Assembly: GCF_003966125.1 (NCBI RefSeq)
Contig: NZ_RXMA01000009.1
Span: forward strand, 1 to 64,000
Source of the DNA: Azospirillum griseum
Lineage (GTDB): Bacteria > Pseudomonadota > Alphaproteobacteria > Azospirillales > Azospirillaceae
DNA: 64,000 bases
Reading direction: 5' to 3'
Part shown: positions 1 to 7,430 of the stretch, in pieces
Position numbering within the stretch: position 1 is the first letter of the stretch
Layout of the letters: every line of letters starts with the position of its first letter
Notes under the pieces: generated by a model
Told to the model about the DNA's origin: nothing
What the model saw: the letters and a program-made list of their open reading frames with translations, nothing else
The model's database searches: none
Program-made: the position numbers and the translations under genes

Positions 1-1813
1 GCTCGCCGCCTTCGACCACCGCCATATTTTCCTTGATCCCAACCCGGACGCGGCGGCGAGCTGGGCGGAGCGCAACCGGCTGTTCGCCATGCCCCGCTCC
101 TCCTGGGCCGATTACGACCGCGCCCTGCTGTCGCCCGGCGGCCAGATCGTCGAGCGCAGCGCCAAGAGCGTGGAGCTGACGCCGGAGGTCCGCGCCTGTT
201 TCGGCATCGAGGCCAGCCATCTGGCCCCGGCAGAGCTGATGCGCCGCCTGCTGACGGCCAAGGTCGATCTGCTGTGGTTCGGCGGCATCGGCACCTACAT
301 CAAGGAATCGGGCGAAACCAACGCCGAGGCCGGGGACAAGGCCAACGACGCCCTGCGCGTCGATGGCCGCGACCTGCGGGCGACGGTGGTCGGCGAAGGG
401 GCCAATCTGGGCGCCACCCAGCGCGGCCGCATCGAAGCCGCCCGCGTTGGTGTCCGGCTGAACACCGACGCCATCGACAATTCGGCGGGTGTGGACACCT
501 CCGACCACGAGGTGAACATCAAGATCCTGCTGGGCGACGTGGTGGCGCGCGGCGATATGACGGTGAAGCAGCGCGACACCCTGATGGCGTCGATGACCGA
601 CGAGGTGGCGGCGCTGGTGCTGGCCGACAATTACCGCCAGACCCAGGCGCTGACCATCGCCCAGTCCCAGGGGGCGGCGCTGCTGGAAGCCCAGGCGCGC
701 TTCATCCGCGCGCTGGAAAAGGCGGGCCGCCTGAACCGCGCCATCGAGTTCCTGCCCAACGACGAGGAGCTGGCCGAGCGGATGGCCGACCGGCGCGGCC
801 TGACCCGGCCCGAACTGGCGGTGCTGCTGGCCTACGCCAAGATCACGCTGTACGACGATCTGCTGGCGTCCGACCTGCCCGACGACCCGGCGATGGCGGC
901 GGAGCTGCGCGCCTATTTCCCGGTCCCGCTGCAAGAGGGCCAGGCCGACGCCATCGCCCGCCACCGCCTGCGCCGCGAGATCATCGCCACCCAGGCCACC
1001 AACGGCCTGGTCAACCGCGTCGGCCCGACCTTCGTCCGCGACATGATGGACAAGACTGGCCTCGCCCCCGCCGACGTCGCCCGCGCCTACGCCATCACCC
1101 GCGACGTCTTCGGCCTCAACACACTCTGGGACGTCATCGACCGCCTCGACAACGCCGTCCCAGCCGCAACGCAGACCGCCTTGGTGCTCGACACCCTGCG
1201 GCTGACCGAGCGCAGCGTGGCGTGGTTCCTGGTCAACGGCACACATCCGCTGAACGTCGCGACTGAAGTCGCTGCCTACCAGCAGGGTGTCTCTGCGCTG
1301 CACAGCGGCCTGGACCGCTTCCTGGTGGGTGATGAGGCCGCCAGCCTTGCCGCGCGCGTGGCCGAGGCGGTCGCCCATGGCGTGCCGGAGGCGTTGGCCA
1401 AACAGGTGGCCGCCCTGCCCATTCTGGGAGCCGCCCCGGATCTGGTGCGGATCGCCACCCGGTCGGGCCGTGACGTGGCCGCCGTGGCCGCCGTCTATTT
1501 CGGCCTGGGCCGTCGCTTTGGCCTGGAATGGCTGCGCGACCGCGCGGCGGGCGCCAAGGTCGACAATGATTGGCAGAAGCAGGCGGTTGCCGCCATCGTC
1601 GATGATCTGTTCGCCCATCAGAGCGCGCTGACCATGCGGGTTCTCGACAGCGAGGCGGCGGATTCGGCGGCGGTGGACGCGTGGATCGCGCGTCGTCGTC
1701 CGCTGGTCGAACGGGTGGAAACGCTGCTGTCGGAGTTGCGCGGCCAACCGGGCGTCGATCTGGCGATGCTGGCAGTGGCCAACCGGCAATTGCGGGGCTT
1801 GACCGTCGGCTGA
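1..1813 (+). CDS. gdhB: NAD-specific glutamate dehydrogenase, large type, C-terminal part
   Basis: Partial gene: the reading frame is already open at the left edge (codons start at base 2), so only about the last 600 residues of a roughly 1,600-residue enzyme are present. It would oxidatively deaminate glutamate to 2-oxoglutarate with NAD in the cytosol. The segments DLLWFGGIGTYIK and VVGEGANLGATQRGR, followed by a helical C-terminal region rich in Ala and Leu, are typical of the large bacterial NAD-GDH family. The first internal ATG at 89 is not the true start. Its 3' end overlaps a leftward open frame on the opposite strand. It lies beside a plasmid-type replication module, so in this organism it is carried next to a replicon origin. 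Confidence 0.93.
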   Translation, partial: LAAFDHRHIFLDPNPDAAASWAERNRLFAMPRSSWADYDRALLSPGGQIVERSAKSVELTPEVRACFGIEASHLAPAELMRRLLTAKVDLLWFGGIGTYIKESGETNAEAGDKANDALRVDGRDLRATVVGEGANLGATQRGRIEAARVGVRLNTDAIDNSAGVDTSDHEVNIKILLGDVVARGDMTVKQRDTLMASMTDEVAALVLADNYRQTQALTIAQSQGAALLEAQARFIRALEKAGRLNRAIEFLPNDEELAERMADRRGLTRPELAVLLAYAKITLYDDLLASDLPDDPAMAAELRAYFPVPLQEGQADAIARHRLRREIIATQATNGLVNRVGPTFVRDMMDKTGLAPADVARAYAITRDVFGLNTLWDVIDRLDNAVPAATQTALVLDTLRLTERSVAWFLVNGTHPLNVATEVAAYQQGVSALHSGLDRFLVGDEAASLAARVAEAVAHGVPEALAKQVAALPILGAAPDLVRIATRSGRDVAAVAAVYFGLGRRFGLEWLRDRAAGAKVDNDWQKQAVAAIVDDLFAHQSALTMRVLDSEAADSAAVDAWIARRRPLVERVETLLSELRGQPGVDLAMLAVANRQLRGLTVG

Positions 1814-2646
1814 CCGATGGTCTGAGGGTTCGAGCGGTCTTCGGGCCGTTCGGACGCGCCGGAGCCTTGCAGGCACGTTCGGGCTTCGGTCGCGTGTTGC
1901 GTGACCTGGGCGGGTTCGGGACACCGGATCCGCCCGTTTTCTTGAGGTATCCCCTGCCCGTCCAGGCGGTCGGGGACCGGATCGCACGGCTCCACGCAAG
2001 GGTTCAACGGACGAGTGAGGCGGGGCTGCTGGTCCGGCGGTGTCCGGCGGAGCAACGCCTCATCCCGCTCCCGCATCCGGCGGCGCTGCTCGATGGCGCG
2101 GCGGCGGAAACCCGCCTCCTGCCGCAGACGCGATGACAGGCGGCGCAGATCGTCCGTGCGGCGGGCGGTGTCGGACGGTGTGGTCCCTTCCAGCGCTGCG
2201 CAGAAATCCCCCAGGGTGGGAAAGCGGCTCCAGCCGCTGCGGAACTCCGTCCAAATCCGTTGAAAGGCCGCCATCCAGCGTTCCGTCGGCCATCCGGCCA
2301 TCGCCCGCACATCGGCCTCCAGGAGATCGGGATCCGGCAGGGCGAGCCGATGACGGGTCGCCAGCTTTTCAAGGCCGATCAGGACATTGTCCACACCAAT
2401 CGACGGCATCAGGTCGCCCGCCGCCGCCTCCACCCGGCTGGCCAGCGCCTCCAGCGCCTCCGGAGTCAGATCCTGCGTTTCAAAACGCAGATCCACCAGA
2501 TCAAGCCGCGCCAGCGAGGCGAGCGCGCAAGGCCGTGAGGGTGTCGTGATTGCGGGCAGCCAGTTCGGGGCCGTTCCAGGGTGGGACGAGGCCTCCGTTA
2601 CCGGCATCGATGGAACGGTCGGTGGAAGAGCGACGGTTGCGGTCAT
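1618..2646 (-). CDS. Hypothetical protein, replicon-associated, tail overlaps gdhB
   Basis: Not recognised. The ATG at 2646 gives about 342 residues. The plausible protein-like part is the first ~210 residues, helical and charged, with a WMAAFQRIWTEFRSGWSRFPTLGDF segment near the middle (long motif at roughly residues 125-150) and an Arg-rich helix after it. The last ~130 residues are Ser/Arg/Pro-rich and the final 65 codons lie antisense to the end of gdhB, so the native stop may have been lost or the real gene may end earlier. The start overlaps the upstream leftward helix-turn-helix gene by about 146 bases, so a later GTG start is also possible. It probably belongs with that gene in one leftward transcript beside the origin. 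No function is proposed. Confidence 0.4.
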   Translation of the reverse strand: MTATVALPPTVPSMPVTEASSHPGTAPNWLPAITTPSRPCALASLARLDLVDLRFETQDLTPEALEALASRVEAAAGDLMPSIGVDNVLIGLEKLATRHRLALPDPDLLEADVRAMAGWPTERWMAAFQRIWTEFRSGWSRFPTLGDFCAALEGTTPSDTARRTDDLRRLSSRLRQEAGFRRRAIEQRRRMRERDEALLRRTPPDQQPRLTRPLNPCVEPCDPVPDRLDGQGIPQENGRIRCPEPAQVTQHATEARTCLQGSGASERPEDRSNPQTIGQPTVKPRNCRLATASIARSTPGWPRNSDSSVSTRSTSGRRRAIHASTAAESAASLSRTRMVSAL

Positions 2647-3295
2647 GGTGTGCACTCGGGCGGGCAGAAACGGGGAAGGAAGGGATGGGTTGCGGGTTGG
2701 CGTCCGGCGGTGTGACCAGCTCGCGAAGGATCCAGCGGCGCCACATGGCTCCGGGATCATTCGGTCGGTAGCCGTTGCGCTTTTCGGCTTTTCGGCACCA
2801 GGCAACGAATTTTCGGGTCACACGCTCCGGCTCCACATCGGGCCGCTGGACCTGTGCCCATTGGAGATCGTCTGTTTGAGGCGACCAATCGAACGGTTCC
2901 AACCGGGTTCCGCCTGCCAAGGAGAAGGAGGAGGATTCAGGATTCCAGGAGCCACAGGAGAAATCAGTTGCCTGACTCAAGCTGTCAGCCGGCTGACGGC
3001 GGATGTCGGAATGGGGGGCGTTGGTGTCGGCGTCGGTCAAGGCGTAGAGAAAGCCGCGAAAGCCGCGATGGGCGTGAGCGGACACCAGAGCCACCGATGG
3101 CTCTTGCAGACGTTTCAGCACCGCGTGAATCCAGGCGCGGCTCTGCCCCAGCTCTTCGGCCAATTCGCCTTGTGTGGCGCGGCACAGGCCGCTGTCGTCG
3201 GCGTGCGCGTACAGCGCGGACAGAACCGCGATGTCGGCGGCGTGAAGAGCGGGTACAGAAATCCAATGCCGGTACAATTCGTTGTACGGCCTCAT
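2501..3295 (-). CDS. Helix-turn-helix protein beside the replication origin
   Basis: 264 residues from the ATG at 3295, which has a GGAAAGGG ribosome site just upstream; a TTG six bases earlier is less likely. Residues ~15-70 (ALHAADIAVLSALYAHADD, then ELAEELGQSRAWIHAVLKRL) look like a winged helix-turn-helix as found in replicon control and initiator proteins. The middle part is low complexity and a Trp-rich segment WCRKAEKRNGYRPNDPGAMW follows near residue 165. It is transcribed away from the iteron region, which suggests a role in replication control or partition of this replicon, but that is inference from position. A shadow frame cannot be excluded for the C-terminal third, which overlaps the next gene. 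Confidence 0.55.
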   Translation of the reverse strand: MRPYNELYRHWISVPALHAADIAVLSALYAHADDSGLCRATQGELAEELGQSRAWIHAVLKRLQEPSVALVSAHAHRGFRGFLYALTDADTNAPHSDIRRQPADSLSQATDFSCGSWNPESSSFSLAGGTRLEPFDWSPQTDDLQWAQVQRPDVEPERVTRKFVAWCRKAEKRNGYRPNDPGAMWRRWILRELVTPPDANPQPIPSFPVSARPSAHHDRNRRSSTDRSIDAGNGGLVPPWNGPELAARNHDTLTALRARLAGAA

Positions 3296-3769
3296 GGGCA
3301 AACCCTTTCCCGTTCCAGATCCTGGGACGAAGACAAAGGATTCCCGTCAACGGACTCGGGTGAATCCGCTTGGCTTTCGCAGCCCGCCCTGCCATCATGG
3401 AGTCGCCAAACCGCCAGATGTGGGGGGATCGGGTGTTCCTCGGTCTTCTCCATCCGACACGAAAGGCCCAGAGCGATCTGGGCTTTTTGTGTTTTCGGAG
3501 CAATGGTCTCCGTTATGCCATGCGGCGCTCCTGTTGCGCGGTGGGAGGCTGATCGCCAATCCCCACCGCCCTGTTGCGAATGGATGCGGGCGCGCCACAC
3601 CCCCGAAGGGGATGCCGCTCACCCAAGTTGCCAATGTGTACGCGCCCTTTCGTGTCTGTCCATGATCTTGGGAAACGACGCGAAGGCTCCGCCGCAGTGC
3701 CACCGTCTTTGTCAAAACCATGGAAAATCAATGCTCTGCATACGGTGATCGGTGGTGGATCCGCTGAAT
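3296..3769. other. Left part of the origin region, no convincing gene
   Basis: No open frame here has convincing protein character; the several short frames overlap one another on both strands. The stretch holds an imperfect inverted repeat near 3338-3367 (GGATTC arms) and an intrinsic-terminator-like hairpin at about 3462-3487. It leads into the iteron array and probably carries the promoter of the leftward helix-turn-helix gene. Confidence 0.5.
3462..3487 (+). terminator. Intrinsic terminator-like hairpin without an upstream gene
   Basis: Arms GCCCAG (3466-3471) and CTGGGC (3478-3483) around AGCGAT, preceded by AAAG and followed by TTTTT. It has the form of a rho-independent terminator reading rightwards, yet no rightward gene precedes it. 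It could end a short untranslated RNA made from the 3300-3460 stretch, opposite the leader of the leftward gene. Confidence 0.5.
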
Positions 3770-4284
3770 ATGTCGCTGATCTGCCGAATGATTCGGGCGG
3801 AGATGTCGCCGATCCGCCGAAAGATTCCTGGAGCGCGCGGGTCGAACCGAGCCGCGAGAGCACGGCCAATGTCGCTGATCTGCCGAATAATCCAGGCGAT
3901 TCCGTCCTCCCGTCGCCGACCGGCCCAGAGAATCGCCGGAGAATCGGAGCAACATTCGGACGCCGGGCCGGACGGTCAAACGTCGCCGTTCTGCCAGTGA
4001 AACCACCGCCGACGGTCATCGGACCGGCAAACAGATGGGCTTTCCACCCGATAAAGTGTTGTTTATCAATGGATTGATCCTGGAAATCCCCTCGCCTCCC
4101 CGCCCTGGTCCGGCAGAACAGAGACGTTTCGAACCGAGCGGTCACGCCCGCCGCCGCGTGGGTTTGACCGGTTGCGGCAGCGGGCGCGGGAGGGCGGCGG
4201 GGCAAACAACTGGCAGAACGGCGACGTTGCCGCCGGTCCGGTCCGGCGCTCCCCGGGAATCTTTCGGCAGAACGGCGACGTTTG
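3770..4284. repeat. Seven iterons of the replication origin (oriV)
   Basis: A shared core AYGTCGCYGWTCTGCCRA recurs seven times. Three rightward copies of one subtype are at 3770-3794, 3803-3827 and 3869-3893 (first two 33 bp apart, then 66 bp). A rightward copy of a second subtype with GTTCTGCC is at 3979-4000. Three leftward copies are at 4111-4131 (two core mismatches), 4211-4230 and 4262-4284. An AT-richer stretch with GATAAA/TTTATC arms at 4050-4067 separates the opposing groups and may be the unwinding element. Iterons beside an RPA-type initiator gene are the classic layout of a RepA-controlled origin. The repeats are seen directly; their use as RepA sites is inferred. Confidence 0.82.
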
Positions 4285-4432
4285 GCGCGCGACAGTGGAA
4301 CCGGACGGCGGGCTGGTCAATGATGGGCGCACACGGTCAGACAGGATGGGGTGGCTCAACCGCGCTGTTGCGCGCGGCCACGCGCGGCGTGGCGGACCGG
4401 GGCGCACAGGGCTGGGGTGGGGAGGACAGGCT

Positions 4433-5380
4433 ATGGATCACAGCAACAACGCCGAATTGATCGACCGGCCGCTCCAACTGGCCTTGCGGCTGGATTCCCC
4501 GCTGACCGGCGACGTGCAGAACGACCGCCACATGATGGTCTACAGCCTGTTCGGCCTGTCCAAGGACAAGGTGGAGGCGCTGCCGACCTACGACGACGGC
4601 AAGGTGCGGATCGAGGTGCGCGCGCCCAAGAATGTCGGGGTGGCGACGATCTGGGACAAGGCGGTGCTGCTCTACGCCATTTCCCTGCTGCGCGAGAAGA
4701 TGGAGCAGGGCAAGGCGGTGGCCAAGCTGGGTGAGTTGCACTTCACCACCAGCGATCTGCAACGCATCGTCGGCAAGACGGCGGGCGGCAGCGCCTATGA
4801 CAAGATCGAAGGGGCGCTGGAGCGGTTGCAGGGGACCCAGATCAAGACCAATCTGGAAACCGGTGGCGAGGGCGAAACCGGGGCCTTCTCCTGGATTTCC
4901 GATTACAAGCTGCTGTACCAGCGCAAGAAGGACGGCGAACGCGCGGTGCGCGGGCTGAAACTGACCCTGTCCGGCTGGGTGGCGCGCGCGGCGCTCGGCC
5001 ACAATCTGCTGACCTACGACGATCAATATTTTGCCCTGAAGCCGGTGGAAAAGCGGCTGTACGAGATCGCCCGCGCCCATCTGGCGCGCGGCAACGGTTT
5101 TTGGATGGCGCTGGAGCCGCTGCGCAAGCGGGTCGGCTCCGACAATGATCTGCGCAAATTCAAGAACGCGTTGGGGCCGGTTCTGGAGAACGACCGGATT
5201 CCGGGCTATGGCGTGCGCATCGTCGAGGCGGCGGAGTACAAGGAGACGATGAAGGCGCGCGGCGCGGTGCTGGGCCGGGTGCTGAACGCCGACCTGCCGG
5301 TGTTGTTCTGGCGCAAGGATCTCGGCCCCGCCCCGTCCTGGATCGACGTGCCGAAGGTCGAGTATGACGAAACGGTCTGA
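4433..5380 (+). CDS. repA: Replication initiator protein A (RPA family)
   Basis: 315 residues from the ATG at 4433, which is preceded by a GGGAGGAC ribosome site at 4420-4427. Upstream in-frame codons run through iterons and are not coding. The segments MMVYSLFGLSKDKVEALPTY near residue 32, IRVEVRAPKN-like IEVRAPKNVGVATIWDKAVL near 62, and LKPVEKRLYEIARAHLARG near 205 are typical of alphaproteobacterial RPA initiators, which bind iterons and start replication of plasmids and chromids. It is followed 86 bases later by parA and parB, giving the usual initiator-partition module. The iterons directly upstream probably serve both initiation and autoregulation. Confidence 0.9.
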   Translation: MDHSNNAELIDRPLQLALRLDSPLTGDVQNDRHMMVYSLFGLSKDKVEALPTYDDGKVRIEVRAPKNVGVATIWDKAVLLYAISLLREKMEQGKAVAKLGELHFTTSDLQRIVGKTAGGSAYDKIEGALERLQGTQIKTNLETGGEGETGAFSWISDYKLLYQRKKDGERAVRGLKLTLSGWVARAALGHNLLTYDDQYFALKPVEKRLYEIARAHLARGNGFWMALEPLRKRVGSDNDLRKFKNALGPVLENDRIPGYGVRIVEAAEYKETMKARGAVLGRVLNADLPVLFWRKDLGPAPSWIDVPKVEYDETV

Positions 5381-5466
5381 GCAACCGGCGGGCCGGTAGA
5401 CACCCGTTGCCGGAGTGGCGACGACTTGCTAGAGTCGGCCCAACCGGAGGCGCAGGAGGGTGCGGG

Positions 5467-6489
5467 GTGACGGGCGAGGAATTGAAGGCGTTGCGGGAAC
5501 GGCGCGGCCTGACCCAAACGCAGATGGCGGCCTTCGTCAACGAGATGACTGGGCGCAAATACGACAAGCAGCGTCTGAGCAAGTGGGAAACCGGCAAGGA
5601 GGCCCTGCCTCGTGACGTTCTGGGCCGCCTGATGATGATGGCGCTGGAACAGCCGGAAACGACGGAGCCGCGCCAGGGGACCACCATCGCCGTCGGTTTG
5701 CAAAAGGGCGGCACGGCCAAGACCGCCACCTCGATCAATCTGGCCTTTGTGCTGGCGCGCGCCGGAAACCGGGTGCTGCTGGTGGACGCCGACCCGCAGG
5801 GCAACGCCACCGTCCATGTCGGCATTCCGCAGGCCGATGTGGTGGCGCTGACCGAAGCGGGCAAGGTGCTCTATCACGCCCTGATGGGCAAGACCCGCTT
5901 GGCCGACATCATTCTGCCCACCAGCGTGCCGGGGCTGGACGTGGTCCCGTCGAGCATCGCGCTGGCCAGCGCCGACACCGAACTGCCCGGCAATCTGACC
6001 AACGCGCAAACCGCGCTGGCCGAGATTCTGGACGGGGTGAAGGCCCGCTACGACGTGGTGGTGATCGATTGCGCGCCCAATCTGGGGGCGGTGACGATCA
6101 ACGCCCTGACCGCTGCCGATTTCGTGCTGGTCCCCTGCCAGGCCGAACCGCACGCCATTCTTGGGGTCAGCGCCTTTCTCGACACCGTGGCCAAGATTCA
6201 GCGGCGCCTGAATCCGCGTCTGGCCGTGTTGGGCATCCTGCCGACCATGTTCAACCCGCGCCAGACGCAGGATCGTTCTTCGTTGGACGACATCGCCCGT
6301 TTGTGGGGTGAGGAGCGCCGGGTGTTTCCGCCGGTCCCGCGCGCCACCATCTACGCACAGGCCGCCGGGGCCAACGTCATCACGCTGGACGCCGACATCG
6401 GCGCGCCAGGCGTGGAAAGCTACGTCGCCATCGCCGCCGCCCTGCTGCGCGCCAGCGGGCGTTTGCCGGAGGTCGTCGATGCCGCCTAA
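5467..6489 (+). CDS. parA: ParA-type partition ATPase with N-terminal HTH
   Basis: 340 residues from the GTG at 5467, chosen because CAGGAGGG lies six bases upstream. Residues ~3-60 form a Cro/XRE helix-turn-helix (ELKALRERRGLTQTQMAAFV). The rest is the P-loop partition ATPase: deviant Walker A KGGTAKTATS near residue 79, Walker A' DADPQGN near 107 and Walker B VVVIDCAPNLG near 197. The fused DNA-binding domain marks a plasmid-type ParA that can repress its own operon as well as move replicons. It overlaps parB by 11 bases, so the two are translationally coupled. The protein works with ParB and a centromere, for which two candidate sites lie just after parB. Confidence 0.94.
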   Translation: MTGEELKALRERRGLTQTQMAAFVNEMTGRKYDKQRLSKWETGKEALPRDVLGRLMMMALEQPETTEPRQGTTIAVGLQKGGTAKTATSINLAFVLARAGNRVLLVDADPQGNATVHVGIPQADVVALTEAGKVLYHALMGKTRLADIILPTSVPGLDVVPSSIALASADTELPGNLTNAQTALAEILDGVKARYDVVVIDCAPNLGAVTINALTAADFVLVPCQAEPHAILGVSAFLDTVAKIQRRLNPRLAVLGILPTMFNPRQTQDRSSLDDIARLWGEERRVFPPVPRATIYAQAAGANVITLDADIGAPGVESYVAIAAALLRASGRLPEVVDAA

Positions 6490-7336
6490 GAAGCTCACCC
6501 GCCAGACGGCCACCACCGTGCTCCAGGCCAAGGACAGCGGCCTTGTCGCCGAAACCGACCGCATGTTCGGCTTGAGCGGCGTTCTGCCGCGCCTGATCGA
6601 AGCCGATCTGGACGCCATCGATACCAACCCCGATCAACCGCGCAGCGTGTTCGACGAGGACGCCCTGCGCACGCTGGCCGACTCCATCGCCCGCCATGGC
6701 TTGCAGCAACCGGTTCTGGTGCAGGATGGAGCGGAAAAGGGCCGCTACCGTCTGGTCGCCGGGGAGCGGCGGTTGCGCGCCTTCCGCCTGCTGGGGCGGG
6801 CGACCATCCCGGCGATCATCACCAAGGGCCGCCCGGAGGAGATCGCGCTGATCGAGAACGTCCAGCGCGTCGATCTCGACGCCATCGATCTGGCGCGCGG
6901 CCTGTCGCAGTTGATCGACAGCCACGGCTATTCGCAGGTGGAGGTGGCGGCGGCGGTGGGCTGTTCGGAGGCGGAGGTGTCCAAGCGGCTGAAAGTGCTG
7001 TCGCTGCCCGACGACATTCTGGCCGATTACCGCGCCCACGCCGATCAGGTGTCCCGCTCCGCGCTCGTCGAGTTGGCCTTCATCGAGGATGTTGAGCGGG
7101 TGCGCGCGCTCTGGCAATCGGCGCGCACGGGCGGTCTGACCGTCAGCGCCGTGCGCGCCGCCAAACCCGCCGGGTCGCGGGCGGCGGGGGAGCCGTTGCA
7201 GGTTTTGGGCAAGGCGATCAACCGCATGGATCGTGACCTGGACGCCATCGCCGCCGCTGAGGCGGCGTTGCAGCCGGAGCATCACGAGCGTTTGCGGCGT
7301 TTGCGGGATCGGCTGGATGGGCTTCTGAACGGTTGA
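6479..7336 (+). CDS. parB: ParB-type partition protein (centromere binding)
   Basis: 285 residues from the ATG at 6479, which overlaps the end of parA. The N-terminal ParB/Srx CTP-binding domain shows GERRLRAFRLLGRA near residue 95 and the IENVQRVDLDAIDLARG segment near 120. A helix-turn-helix (YSQVEVAAAVGCSEAEVSKR) follows near residue 150, and a helical C-terminal dimerisation region ends the protein. ParB proteins load on parS, slide with CTP and engage ParA to segregate replicons. Two nearly identical palindromes just downstream (7348-7361 and 7407-7420) are candidate parS sites. Confidence 0.94.
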   Translation: MPPKKLTRQTATTVLQAKDSGLVAETDRMFGLSGVLPRLIEADLDAIDTNPDQPRSVFDEDALRTLADSIARHGLQQPVLVQDGAEKGRYRLVAGERRLRAFRLLGRATIPAIITKGRPEEIALIENVQRVDLDAIDLARGLSQLIDSHGYSQVEVAAAVGCSEAEVSKRLKVLSLPDDILADYRAHADQVSRSALVELAFIEDVERVRALWQSARTGGLTVSAVRAAKPAGSRAAGEPLQVLGKAINRMDRDLDAIAAAEAALQPEHHERLRRLRDRLDGLLNG

Positions 7337-7346
7337 TCGTCGGTGG

Positions 7347-7362
7347 CTTTCGATCGCGAAAG
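7347..7362. promoter_or_regulatory. Candidate parS site 1
   Basis: CTTTCGATCGCGAAAG, an inverted repeat with CTTTCG and CGAAAG arms, 10 bases after the parB stop. It shares the 14-base core TTTCGATCKCGAAA with a second copy 59 bases further on, read on the opposite strand. Position next to parAB and repetition suggest a partition site; the core differs from the common chromosomal parS (TGTTTCACGTGAAACA). Confidence 0.55.
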
Positions 7363-7406
7363 AACCCTATGATTGCGTGCTCAGAAAAAATCAACCCATG
7401 AGTGTC

Positions 7407-7420
7407 TTTCGAGATCGAAA
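7407..7420. promoter_or_regulatory. Candidate parS site 2
   Basis: TTTCGAGATCGAAA; on the minus strand TTTCGATCTCGAAA, differing from site 1 at one position. It lies just before the ATG at 7431 of the next gene, which argues for that start over the one at 7398. Confidence 0.52.
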
Positions 7421-7430
7421 CGGGGCCGCC

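Noticed and set aside
1820..1850. GGGTTCGA stretch resembling a tRNA T-loop
   Set aside because: No matching acceptor, D or anticodon arms around it; it lies in the tail of a leftward frame.
3296..4400. Many short frames in the origin region
   Set aside because: They run through the iterons on both strands, overlap one another and lack ribosome sites or recognisable domains.
4172..4432. An 87-codon N-terminal extension of RepA
   Set aside because: It reads through two leftward iterons; the ATG at 4433 has a strong ribosome site and matches the family start.
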